A DNA stretch of 64,000 nucleotides from positions 1-64,000 of the forward strand of contig NZ_VTEH01000009.1 in assembly GCF_008180615.1 (NCBI RefSeq), in the 5' to 3' direction. Both the position numbers and the translations under genes were made by a program. A model generated the notes under the pieces. It saw only the letters and a list, made by a program, of their open reading frames with translations. It ran no database searches and was not told the origin of the DNA. This document shows, piece after piece, positions 45,192 to 54,092 of this stretch (positions are counted from its first letter, which is position 1; each line of letters begins with the position of its first letter). This DNA comes from Rossellomorea vietnamensis (GTDB taxonomy: Bacteria; Bacillota; Bacilli; Bacillales; Bacillaceae_B).

Positions 45192-46181
45192 ATGAAGAAA
45201 TGGATTTTGACAATGTCTTTAGCAGCTGGTGTTATCGGGCTGTCAGCCTGCAGTAATGGGGATGACAATGGTAACAGTGAAGTCGTGGCTGAGACTAAAG
45301 CGGGAGATGTTACGAAGGAAGAACTTTTTGCATCCATGAAAGAGAAGTTCACTCCTCAAATGGAACAGGCTCTGCAGGAATTAGTGCTTACAAAAGTTCT
45401 AAGTGATAAATATGAAGTGACTGAAGAAGAAGTAGATGAAAAGTTGAATGAAGCGAAAGATCAACTTGGGCCTCAATTTGAAATGTTCTTATCTCAGTAT
45501 AATCTGGATGAAGAATCCTTCCGGGAGTATCTTGAGCTGCAGCTGCTTCAGGAAAAAGCAGCAACTGCTGATGTCGAGGTATCTGAAGACGAGCTAAAAG
45601 AATACTACGATAATTGGAAACCTGAAATTGAGGTGCGCCACATTCTTGTCGATGATAAAGAGACAGCTGACGAAGTGAAGAAAAAGCTGGCTGATGGCAC
45701 GGCATTTGAAGATTTGGCTACAGAATATTCTAATGATCCGGGTTCTGCGGAGAATGGCGGAAGCTTAGGATGGGTTGATTCTGAAGGCAGACAGAGTTTT
45801 GTGCCTGAATTCTCAGAAGCACTGGACAAGCTGGAAACAGGCAAAGTCAGTGAACCTATTCAAACTCAGTACGGCTTCCATATCATTGAAGTAACGGATA
45901 AGAAAGAGAAAAAGCCGTTTGATGAGATGAAAGATGAACTGGAAAATTCATTGAAGTTATCCAAAGTCACTCCTGAAAAGATCCAGCAGACAATGAAGGC
46001 GATTGTTGAGGACGCAGGACTGGATATTAAAGACGAAGACCTTGAGAACAGCTTTGAACAAATCTTGAACCCTCAGGAAGCACCGGCTGTGCCTGAAGAG
46101 GGAGATGCACCAGCTCCAGCAGAAGACTTACCAGCTGAGGGTGAAGATGCTCCTGCTGAAGGAGAAACAACAGAAGAATAA
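45192..46181 (+). CDS. prsA: Foldase lipoprotein PrsA
   Basis: A 329-aa lipoprotein peptidyl-prolyl isomerase that helps exported proteins fold outside the membrane. Lipobox LSAC with Cys20; N-terminal helical chaperone domain at about 30-140; parvulin domain at about 143-235 with RHILV, GGSLGWV and FHIIEV motifs; C-terminal helices; then an unusual Pro/Ala/Glu-rich tail from about 295. TTAGGAGATG precedes the ATG. It sits in the conserved yha neighbourhood; hpr, in the same block, is a known negative regulator of secreted proteases. Confidence 0.94.
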   Translation: MKKWILTMSLAAGVIGLSACSNGDDNGNSEVVAETKAGDVTKEELFASMKEKFTPQMEQALQELVLTKVLSDKYEVTEEEVDEKLNEAKDQLGPQFEMFLSQYNLDEESFREYLELQLLQEKAATADVEVSEDELKEYYDNWKPEIEVRHILVDDKETADEVKKKLADGTAFEDLATEYSNDPGSAENGGSLGWVDSEGRQSFVPEFSEALDKLETGKVSEPIQTQYGFHIIEVTDKKEKKPFDEMKDELENSLKLSKVTPEKIQQTMKAIVEDAGLDIKDEDLENSFEQILNPQEAPAVPEEGDAPAPAEDLPAEGEDAPAEGETTEE

Positions 46182-46185
46182 ACAC

Positions 46186-46220
46186 CAAAGGGAAGCACTT
46201 TTTAAGTGCTTCCCTTTTCT
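46186..46220 (+). terminator. prsA terminator
   Basis: AAAGGGAAGCACTT pairs with AAGTGCTTCCCTTT across a 3-nt loop, then TCTT. Confidence 0.85.
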
Positions 46221-46241
46221 TAGTCGCTGCTATGTTAGGAG

Positions 46242-46421
46242 TCATGCAGATGGCTGGCGGCGTTTCTCTTTCTCATTCTCCATCCGTTTAATGTAGACCT
46301 CCCCTTCCTGCTCAATCCATTCATTTTCCACTTCTCTATCTTCTTTAGCTGATTTCATGGCCATGTAAGCACTGACGAAGATACCTGCTACAATGAAATA
46401 CATCCAAATAGGCAAAGTCAT
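46242..46421 (-). CDS. yhaL: Sporulation protein YhaL (59 aa)
   Basis: Starts MTLPIWMYFIVAGIFVSAYM, a single membrane helix, followed by a charged tail with EGEVYIKRMENEKEKRR, which closely resembles the YhaL family ending. GGAGGGGAT precedes the ATG. Converges on prsA in the B. subtilis order prsA-yhaL-yhaM. A role in sporulation is known only by expression in B. subtilis. Confidence 0.82.
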   Translation of the reverse strand: MTLPIWMYFIVAGIFVSAYMAMKSAKEDREVENEWIEQEGEVYIKRMENEKEKRRQPSA

Positions 46422-46482
46422 AATTATATATCCCCTCCACTGTTTGTCCTACTATTCCAAATATATGTGGAGAAATAAAAAA

Positions 46483-46509
46483 AATGACTTTCAAATGAAA
46501 GTCATTTCA
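46483..46509 (-). terminator. yhaM terminator
   Basis: ATGACTTTC-N4-GAAAGTCAT, followed on the minus strand by TTTTTTTA. Confidence 0.8.
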
Positions 46510-46514
46510 GCTGA

Positions 46515-47456
46515 TCAGTTATGAAAAGTCGGTTTGTAGAACGAACGGTTATCGAGGGCAAATACTCTTTCCGTATATTCTCCCGGCTTTGTTTTTTCAA
46601 GCACTTTATCCAGCATATTCATTTTTGCATCGATATTATCGATATAATGCAGGATTTCGGCTTCTTTAATCATCGGAGGTTTCGGGCTTCCCCACTCGGC
46701 TTTTCCGTGATGAGAGAGGACCAGGTGCTGAAGGATCATGACTTCTTCCCCTTTTATCCCAAGTTCTTCAGATGCTTTTCCAATTTCATTAATCATAATG
46801 GAAATATGACCAAGTAAGTTGCCTTCCACCGTATAGACCGTCGATGTGGGGCCTGATAGTTCAAATACTTTTCCAAGATCATGAAGGATGACCCCTGCAT
46901 ACAGCAAGTCCGTATCAAGTGATGGATAAAGGGATGCAATGGACTTGGACAAGTCCAGCATTGATACGACATGGTAGGCGAGGCCCGAAACAAACTCATG
47001 ATGGTTTTTAGTTGCAGCTGGATACTCTAAAAACGGCTTTTGATATTTCTTCAGCAGGTGCCTGGTGATCCGCTGTATGTTCGGGTTTTTCATTTCAAAA
47101 ATGTATTGAGTGATTTTACTGCTCATTTCATCAATGCTCAAAGGCGCAGTTTGAAGGAAATCGCCTATTTCAAGGCCATCTCCAGGAGAACTTGGTTTAA
47201 TCTGCCTGATTCTAAGCTGGTTCTTGCCCCTGTAGCTTTGAACATCCCCGGAGACCTTCACAATCGTTTCCGGCTGAAAATTGACTTCGTCCTGCTCGCT
47301 GGCATCCCATAGTTTCGCCTCGATATCTCCGCTTTTGTCCTGCAGAATCAAAGTTAAAAATGGTTTGCCTGTGTTGGTTGTTCCTTTCGTAGTCTGCTTG
47401 ATCAGCATGAATAATTCAACTGATGAGCCGACATCATATTGAGCAATCCCTGACAT
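46515..47456 (-). CDS. yhaM: 3'-5' exoribonuclease YhaM
   Basis: A 313-aa nuclease with an N-terminal OB-fold ([22 protein letters not shown]) and a C-terminal HD domain with [13 protein letters not shown] and [10 protein letters not shown] metal motifs. It degrades RNA and DNA 3' ends and takes part in RNA decay. The ATG at 47456 ([10 protein letters not shown]) is fixed by ATGGGAGGAG 8 nt upstream, giving the B. subtilis length (314 aa); the reading frame upstream is non-coding. Here it is separated from yhaN-yhaO by an MFS gene. Confidence 0.93.
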   Translation of the reverse strand: MSGIAQYDVGSSVELFMLIKQTTKGTTNTGKPFLTLILQDKSGDIEAKLWDASEQDEVNFQPETIVKVSGDVQSYRGKNQLRIRQIKPSSPGDGLEIGDFLQTAPLSIDEMSSKITQYIFEMKNPNIQRITRHLLKKYQKPFLEYPAATKNHHEFVSGLAYHVVSMLDLSKSIASLYPSLDTDLLYAGVILHDLGKVFELSGPTSTVYTVEGNLLGHISIMINEIGKASEELGIKGEEVMILQHLVLSHHGKAEWGSPKPPMIKEAEILHYIDNIDAKMNMLDKVLEKTKPGEYTERVFALDNRSFYKPTFHN

Positions 47457-47572
47457 TCTTACTCCTCCCATTTCTCTTGTTTCTGCTAGTATATCATAAT
47501 CTCCATCTAAGGCTGACAGGAAAGGCTTTGCCATAACTTGATTGAGTGAAAGAAATGTGAAAAGAACCTATA

Positions 47573-47606
47573 AAAAAGACAAGCAGGCATACCCCGCTTG
47601 TCTTTG
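47573..47606 (-). terminator. MFS exporter gene terminator
   Basis: AAAGACAAGC pairs with GCTTGTCTTT; on the minus strand it is followed by TTTTTTATAGG. Confidence 0.75.
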
Positions 47607-47612
47607 GTAAAG

Positions 47613-48818
47613 TCAGCCTGCTGCCTCAGCTTTCCCTTTTTTCGCTATCCATACCTTTGTTGAAACCAGGCCGATAATCATGATGAAAGCACCGAAGAGA
47701 TAAGGAACATGGATATTCCATTCAAACAGTGTTCCCGCGATTAAAGGTCCGGCTACATTCCCAAGGCTCAGGAATGAGTTGTTCAGCCCCATGACCATCC
47801 CCTGCCTTTTACCGGCAAGCTTTGAAATCAGGGAATTTAATGAAGGGCGCAGCATGGAGTTTCCGACAAAAAAGACCGCTGTCGTAATCAGGACCCAGAC
47901 CATATTAGGCGCGAGCGTCATGATGACAAAACCAAATGCACTGATGAGGAGTGATATGGTCACAACCTTTTGATCTCCAAGCCATTGGGTCATTTTTCCG
48001 ACTCCAAAACCCTGTACCACGGTTCCAATCAATCCTATCACCAGGATAATGAACCCTACTTCCTGTGGGCCGTAGCCGTATCGTTCGAGTGCATAATAAC
48101 TGAAGATTGCCTGAAAATTAGCGAGACCAAAGCTCATGATGAAGACCAGTACCAGCAGAAAGCCAACCGGGCTACCAAGGGCTTTCTTCATGAGTACAAA
48201 CTGGTTCTCTTTCGCTTCAGGCTCTTCCTGTGCCCGCATTTCCTTTGTATAAGACTCAGGAAGAATTAAAATCGATACAATTGCCGCAATGGAAGCGGCA
48301 ATCCCGGCAAACAGGAAAGGATAGGAAAGATCGTATTCCGCAAGCCATCCGCCGATTCCCGGACCAATGACAATTCCCATCCCCATCGCGGCTCCCAAGA
48401 TTCCCATCCCCTGTCCGCGCTTCTCTGGTTCCGTAACATCAGAGACATAAGCCATGGCAGTCGGCATCAAGGCAGAGCCAAATATACCTGCTAGAATTCT
48501 TGACACAAACAGCATCCACAAGCCCGAAGCAAACGCAAAAACAAATTCAGCGATGGCAAATCCAATCAAGCCGATTGTAATGAGCGGCTTGCGGCCAACC
48601 CTATCAGAAAGCCTTCCCCAAACGGGAGCAAATAAAAATTGCATGAAAGCAAATACTGCCACAAGGGCTCCAAGCACTTGTGCATTCGCGTTGAATTTTT
48701 CAACATAAAATGGAAGGATTGGAATCACCAACCCGATTCCAACCATGATGATGAATAGATTGAAGCTTAATAAGGCTAAAGGACCCCTTGCCTGAGTCCA
48801 TCCTTTTTTACGATCCAT
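47613..48818 (-). CDS. MFS drug:H+ antiporter (DHA1, 12-TM)
   Basis: A 401-aa major-facilitator protein with twelve helices. Motif A GRLSDRVGRKPL is between helices 2 and 3, and the antiporter motif C GMGIVIGPGIGG in helix 5 marks a drug:proton exporter, NorA/TetA/Bmr-like. The substrate is unknown. The ATG at 48818 (MDRKKG) has AGAAAGGAAA upstream; an ATG seven codons earlier is crowded by its ribosome binding site. It interrupts the usual yhaM-yhaN adjacency. Confidence 0.85.
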   Translation of the reverse strand: MDRKKGWTQARGPLALLSFNLFIIMVGIGLVIPILPFYVEKFNANAQVLGALVAVFAFMQFLFAPVWGRLSDRVGRKPLITIGLIGFAIAEFVFAFASGLWMLFVSRILAGIFGSALMPTAMAYVSDVTEPEKRGQGMGILGAAMGMGIVIGPGIGGWLAEYDLSYPFLFAGIAASIAAIVSILILPESYTKEMRAQEEPEAKENQFVLMKKALGSPVGFLLVLVFIMSFGLANFQAIFSYYALERYGYGPQEVGFIILVIGLIGTVVQGFGVGKMTQWLGDQKVVTISLLISAFGFVIMTLAPNMVWVLITTAVFFVGNSMLRPSLNSLISKLAGKRQGMVMGLNNSFLSLGNVAGPLIAGTLFEWNIHVPYLFGAFIMIIGLVSTKVWIAKKGKAEAAG

Positions 48819-48900
48819 AATGTATTTCCTTTCTGTCATTCCTTTGTGCTACTCTGTATTGTAACGGAAAAGGGGAAGTTTTACTAATGCAGCCGCCCTG

Positions 48901-51876
48901 TTAATGTTCCCCGGCGGCGGCAGCCAGCCTCTCTTTATTTAAATGAATTACTTCATTGCTTTCTACTTTCCTGACAATATGGGAATGACATGTGAAGAAC
49001 AGTACTTGGATCTCGCCTTTGAATTCCTTCATCAGCCTCAGGACTGCTTCTGTTCTTTTTTCATCAAAATTGACAAAGCCATCATCAATGATCACCGGCA
49101 TTGAGTGGACATCTTTCAGCATCCTTACCAGGGCAAACCTTATCGCAATATATAATAGTTCTTTTGTTCCCTGGCTGAGTTCGTCAGGAGTGAAAGTGAC
49201 GCCGTCTTTTCTTTCAATGATGAAATACTTCTCTTGGTTGAACCGGATTTTGTGATATTCCCGGTTGGTCAGCAATTGAAAGTATTTCTCTGCCGTTTCA
49301 ATCACCTTTGGAAGCTTTTCTTTTTTATACTCTTCCATTGTCTTATTGAGGGCGGACCTGGCCAACGAGAACTTCATCCACTCTCTCGATAATTCATTTA
49401 ACTCAGCTTTTTGCTCATGATAATTATATAGCAGCCTGGTGTATGATTCTCCTTCTTCCAACACTGAAATTTCATAAACCGTTTCTGCAATACTTTCATT
49501 CTCTTTGTAAGTCTTCTGTTTCAATTCTGCGATTTCTTCTTCCAGGCTGCTTTTTATTTGCGACAGTTCATGACTCTTCTCTTTCAGCAGGTTGTATTCT
49601 TGAAGCAATTTTCCGCCCAGACGGTTAAACAGGATTCTTTCCTGTTGTTCCAGGGAGTGCTTTTCAATGCTTAAATCAGCCATCAGCCTGAACTCTTCTT
49701 CCGTCCCGGTTCCGGATGCTGCCATCAGCTCCTTCAATTCCTTATGAATCGAGGTTACCTGTGCTTGGATGAATTCAAATTCCTTAATCGTTTCATCCCG
49801 CTGTTTCAGCAATTGGTTGTAGGACAAGGATTTTTTTTCATTGAGAGCAAGTGCATCTTTCATCCTTAATAAGGTATCTTCAATCACTGTGAATTGTATT
49901 ATCGTATCTTCGACAGCTTCCTCAATCTCCTTTGAGAAAAGTGAGACCTTCTCCTGAAGGTTTCTGTAAGCCTCAGATGCTTCGTGCTCCTCTTCATATA
50001 GTCCTGCTAATTCTTTGATCCTGACAAAAGCCTCACCAAGCAGTTTCCATGGCATATCAGGTGAAAGCTGCAGATCCCTGGCCAGATTTCGAAAACTTTC
50101 CTGCAATCTTTGTTCCTGCAGGAAAAGGTCTTGTTCCTCTTCTTGAAGTTTAAGAACTCCATGTTCTGTGTTCTCTAATTTCAAGACCCATTGTTTCCAG
50201 TTCTCTCTTAATTCTGTTTGTTCCTTCAATAACTTCCTGTTCTGCTCTTCCTCTCCGCCGGCTTGTGCATCCAGTTTTTCACGAAGACTTTCTGCCTTGT
50301 TCTTCAACTGCCGATAATAATCACTGCCGTCTTTTTTCGACTGTAAATTCACGAAAAGAGTTATAGCAGATAAGGCTATGAGGAATACTGCTGCAGCCGC
50401 TAGTAACGATTCCGACAGGAACCATACCATAAGTCCAATTAAGATTGAGAAAGCTGAACTAACTAAAATAGAAGAGCCTTTTTTACTTCTTTTAGACAGT
50501 TTATCTTTATTCTCTTTAAGTTGTTCTTGAACTAGTTCATATTGAATTTTTAAAGTATCTGTTTCTTTGCTTTCCTTTACATTCTTTTGAAGCTCCTGAT
50601 AGCTGGTTTCTTCCAGAAGCTTTTCTTCGATTTCCCCACAGCGTTCTTCCAGGAATCCCAGCTGCTTTTTTTCTTCTTGCAATGCTTCAATAACAGATTC
50701 CTTTTTCAGTTGCAGTTTATAAAAGGAATCTTCCATGCTTTTTACTCTGTCTTTCATGACCATATCCAATTGGACATCTTTAATTGAATCGAAATCTTCT
50801 AAATTCAACTCCCTCCTCAATTGGTCTCTTTTAGCTTTGATTCCAGTGAGTTTACGCTCCAGATCTGCACCCTGGTCCTGCCACCTTATGTATAACTCCC
50901 TTTTTTCAAGGATGCTAGTGAACAGGGCAGTGCGGTCAATAAGAGAATCATCGGGTTTACTTTCTTCTAAAGACTCATTAAGTTCAGCTAAACGATTACG
51001 AGTGACTTCCAAGGCAGACTTTTGGTGAACGTGCTGGCTTTGCCATTTTTCATAGCGCTGCAGACCGTTTACAGGAAAAGGATGAAGGTTCTCCAATTGG
51101 GATAACCTGTCTTTTATGTTCTGATATTCGCTGAGATCCTGCCATGAATTTTCAAGTGCTTCAATGCGATTTAATTCTTCTTCTTTTCGGTCAGATTCTT
51201 TACGAAAATCTGACAGCGCTTCTTCCTCTCTGTTCTTTTTTTCAAGTAACAGAGTAAAAGCCTCGTTTTTCTCTTTGGCTTTTTTTAACTGTAATTCAAT
51301 CTGTTTGATTTCCATCAATTTTTGATTGATTTCAGGTTTCTTTCCCGACTTTTTGAATAACCGGTCGAGTTCCTTCTGCCACTGCTCTTCCAACTTGAAG
51401 AGTGCATCAGTGCCAGTCATCCCCGAGCTTAAAAGATAACGGTTGATATCCTCTTCCTTCAGCTTGGAAATCTCCTGAAGTCCGTGGATATTAAACGAAT
51501 AGATTCCTTGAAAGGCCGCCTTATCCAGGCCTTTCAATACTCTCTTTAAGTCTTCCTCGCCGCCAGTTGAGCCGTCCTCATAGAAAAGAGTCACATCTCC
51601 TGTTGCTTTTCCCTTGATTCTCTCTATTGTAAGTGAATGGCCGTCATCTAATATTAATGTCAATTTACCTCCATATTTGGCATGTGTCTTCGGCTCATAC
51701 CTCTGCTCAGAGTGCAGCTTCGTCGGGAAACCGAATAGAATACCATGAATAAATGCCATGATCGTAGACTTTCCTGCTTCATTCTCTCCATAGAGAATAG
51801 AAAAGCCACCCAGGTTCTTCAGCTCAAAGTTCTCCAATTTTCCAAAGCCGTAAATATGTATGTCAGTTATTTTCAT
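48901..51876 (-). CDS. yhaN: SbcC-like ATPase YhaN
   Basis: A 991-aa SMC/Rad50-type protein. Walker A GENEAGKST is at 30-38; long heptad-rich coiled coils occupy most of 160-840; the C-terminal lobe has the signature LSQGTKELLYIAIRFAL and Walker B VIIDDGFVNFD. Two hydrophobic segments near 470-510 split the coiled coil, implying membrane anchoring, a YhaN feature not shared by SbcC. GAGGAGGTGAG precedes the ATG at 51876. It is the partner of YhaO, whose gene ends 24 nt upstream. Confidence 0.9.
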   Translation of the reverse strand: MKITDIHIYGFGKLENFELKNLGGFSILYGENEAGKSTIMAFIHGILFGFPTKLHSEQRYEPKTHAKYGGKLTLILDDGHSLTIERIKGKATGDVTLFYEDGSTGGEEDLKRVLKGLDKAAFQGIYSFNIHGLQEISKLKEEDINRYLLSSGMTGTDALFKLEEQWQKELDRLFKKSGKKPEINQKLMEIKQIELQLKKAKEKNEAFTLLLEKKNREEEALSDFRKESDRKEEELNRIEALENSWQDLSEYQNIKDRLSQLENLHPFPVNGLQRYEKWQSQHVHQKSALEVTRNRLAELNESLEESKPDDSLIDRTALFTSILEKRELYIRWQDQGADLERKLTGIKAKRDQLRRELNLEDFDSIKDVQLDMVMKDRVKSMEDSFYKLQLKKESVIEALQEEKKQLGFLEERCGEIEEKLLEETSYQELQKNVKESKETDTLKIQYELVQEQLKENKDKLSKRSKKGSSILVSSAFSILIGLMVWFLSESLLAAAAVFLIALSAITLFVNLQSKKDGSDYYRQLKNKAESLREKLDAQAGGEEEQNRKLLKEQTELRENWKQWVLKLENTEHGVLKLQEEEQDLFLQEQRLQESFRNLARDLQLSPDMPWKLLGEAFVRIKELAGLYEEEHEASEAYRNLQEKVSLFSKEIEEAVEDTIIQFTVIEDTLLRMKDALALNEKKSLSYNQLLKQRDETIKEFEFIQAQVTSIHKELKELMAASGTGTEEEFRLMADLSIEKHSLEQQERILFNRLGGKLLQEYNLLKEKSHELSQIKSSLEEEIAELKQKTYKENESIAETVYEISVLEEGESYTRLLYNYHEQKAELNELSREWMKFSLARSALNKTMEEYKKEKLPKVIETAEKYFQLLTNREYHKIRFNQEKYFIIERKDGVTFTPDELSQGTKELLYIAIRFALVRMLKDVHSMPVIIDDGFVNFDEKRTEAVLRLMKEFKGEIQVLFFTCHSHIVRKVESNEVIHLNKERLAAAAGEH

Positions 51877-51900
51877 GAATCTCACCTCCTCTGTTCATTA

Positions 51901-53130
51901 TCAATCTTTATAGGTAAAAGAAGATTTCAGCATTGATAGTACAGCCTCTTTGATCTCTTCCTTTTCTTCAGGTTGAAGTGAATCAATATAGCGGTGCGCC
52001 TGGGGATGAAGAAATAATACTGAGGAAGCCTCGTCCCAGCTCTGATCATCCCAGCCCTGGATGTTTTGAATCATTTCATTCAGGAATGTTTCCTGTCCTT
52101 CAATATAACCAACCCCGGTGTTTTCCTTGATTCTTAAGGAGTGCACCCAGACAAAATCCTCCTGGTACTCCTCACCATCCTGGAACGCTTCCAAAATTTC
52201 TCCGCTCTGGATTTTCTGTAGAACCTCAGCACCTATTTTTTCTATATCTGTGAGTTCAATCTCCAAAAAGGTGCCTCCCTCTCTTCGGAATCTTTCCATT
52301 TCGGACTTGCACAGTTCAAAAACCTGGCCCAGCTTTGACTCTTCCTTCAAGGAAATAGAGGTTTTTTCCCACAGGATTGCCTGCGTCTCAATGAATTCAA
52401 GGTCTGCTTCTTCATTCTCAATCGTCACAATATAACAGCCCTTTGGCCCCGTTTCTTTTCGGTGCCTGCCTTGTATATTCCCGGGATACACAATCGGCGG
52501 GGAAGCAGAAAGCTCCTGGCGAACGTGGATATGCCCGAGTGCCCAGTAGTGGTAATTTTTCTCCCTGAGTTCCTTTAGGGTAAATGGAGCATACGGCTCG
52601 TGAGCAGATGTCTCCCCTGCTTCGCTTCCATGAAGGAGACCAATATGAATATCTCCATCCTTCCGGGCAGGAGGGTAACCAGCAGCTTTCCGTTCCAGCA
52701 CATGGCGTTTATCATAACTAAAGCCGTATAAATGGACCTGCCTTCCCCCAATGGTTGGATGGATGACTTCCTCCACCTCTGCCCCAAACACTTTAACATT
52801 GTCAGGCATCTCTAAATGAGACCAGTAATTTCCTAAATAATCATGATTTCCATGGATGATAAATACCGCAATGCCGGCTTCTCCCAGCCTTTGGAACTGT
52901 TTTTTTAATCTGGCTTGAGCACGGATGCTCCTATCTTCTTCATCATACAAGTCCCCTGATATGATGAAGAAATCCACCTTCCGCTTTACTGCATGCTCAA
53001 CAATTCTCTCAAAGGAGGCAAAAGTACTGTTCTGCACCCTCTGAAACAGCTCCTCCGGCAAATGCCTCAATCCCTTGAAAGGACTGTCTAAATGCAGGTC
53101 GGCCGTATGTATAAATGTTACTTTGCTCAT
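51901..53130 (-). CDS. yhaO: SbcD/Mre11-like phosphoesterase YhaO
   Basis: A 409-aa calcineurin-type nuclease with metal motifs HTADLHLDSPF, ISGDLYD, HGNHDYLG, and the late LLHGSEAG and ALGHIHVRQ. With YhaN it forms a Mre11-Rad50-like pair expected to process DNA ends. The ATG at 53130 (MSKVTFIHTADLHLD) gives the B. subtilis length (408 aa), with AGAAGGG upstream at slightly long spacing. Confidence 0.9.
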   Translation of the reverse strand: MSKVTFIHTADLHLDSPFKGLRHLPEELFQRVQNSTFASFERIVEHAVKRKVDFFIISGDLYDEEDRSIRAQARLKKQFQRLGEAGIAVFIIHGNHDYLGNYWSHLEMPDNVKVFGAEVEEVIHPTIGGRQVHLYGFSYDKRHVLERKAAGYPPARKDGDIHIGLLHGSEAGETSAHEPYAPFTLKELREKNYHYWALGHIHVRQELSASPPIVYPGNIQGRHRKETGPKGCYIVTIENEEADLEFIETQAILWEKTSISLKEESKLGQVFELCKSEMERFRREGGTFLEIELTDIEKIGAEVLQKIQSGEILEAFQDGEEYQEDFVWVHSLRIKENTGVGYIEGQETFLNEMIQNIQGWDDQSWDEASSVLFLHPQAHRYIDSLQPEEKEEIKEAVLSMLKSSFTYKD

Positions 53131-53408
53131 TAGTTTCAACCCTTCTTTCATCCGATGCGAATGCACGTTCTCTTATTCTTTCATTATAGACTACTTTTCA
53201 TTAAAAAATAAGGATGGTGTTGAGATTCTTAATAATCGATTTTTAAACAGTTACCGGCCCACCCGATTTATAATGTTCATTGCCTCTGTTCTAGTGAAAA
53301 AATCAAATAAAGAAGATGAAATCATGAGTGATTTCATCTTCTTTCCGTTCGTTCAACTCACTTTTTTCCTCAATCACACTTGCAATCTATCATGTGAATA
53401 TACAAGAT

Positions 53409-53995
53409 GTCATAAAGATGCTGGATTGGGGACATCTTCTTCGCTGTTTCACACTGATCATGCACCCAAAGAGCGGGATTGGGGACATCTTCTTCACCGG
53501 TTCACTTTGTTCTTGTACCCAAAGGGCGGGATTGGATACATCTTCTTCCCTGGTTCACACTGTTCATGTACCCAAAGGGCTTGCTTGGGTACATCTTCTT
53601 CCCTGGTTCACACTGATCATGTACCCAAAGGGGTGGATTGGATACATCTTCTTCACTGCTTCACACTGATCATGTACCCAAAGGGCTTGCTTGGATACAT
53701 CTTCTCCGCCATCTTGCCACACTCATGTACCCAAAGGGGTGGATTGGGGACATCTTCTCCGCCATCTTGCCACACTCATGTACCCAAAGGGGTGGATTGG
53801 GGACATCTTCTTCACTGTTTTACTCAGATAATGTACCCAAAGGGCCGGATTGGGGACACATCTTCTTCACTGTTTCATACTGATCATGTACCCTAAGGGC
53901 TTGCTTGAGGACATCTTCTCCGCCATCTTGCCACACTCATGTACACAAAGAGTGGGTTGGATACATCTTCTTCACCATCTTGCCGTAATTATGTT
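53409..53995. repeat. Tandem array E: 11 units of 53 bp
   Basis: The block GTACCCAAAG (or variants) starts at 53409, 53462, 53515, 53568, 53621, 53674, 53727, 53780, 53833, 53888 and 53941. All steps are 53 bp except one of 55 bp, caused by a CA insertion. The best unit holds ATGTACCCAA-N9-TTGGGTACAT, the same arm-N9-arm layout as array A. All three plus-strand frames are open for long stretches but none is a gene. It lies between the flavoprotein gene's 3' end and yhaO. Confidence 0.95.
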
Positions 53996-54092
53996 CCAGA
54001 GGTGCTCGCCTTGATGCACCATTAATTGAATCGCACCAACAAAATTTCCTTAAAAATGATTCGCTGAGTATGTAAGTTAAATGGACCGGTCC

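Noticed and set aside
53075..53896. A 273-aa repeat protein on the plus strand
   Set aside because: It begins inside yhaO on the opposite strand and continues through array E, where every frame is open because of the repeat.
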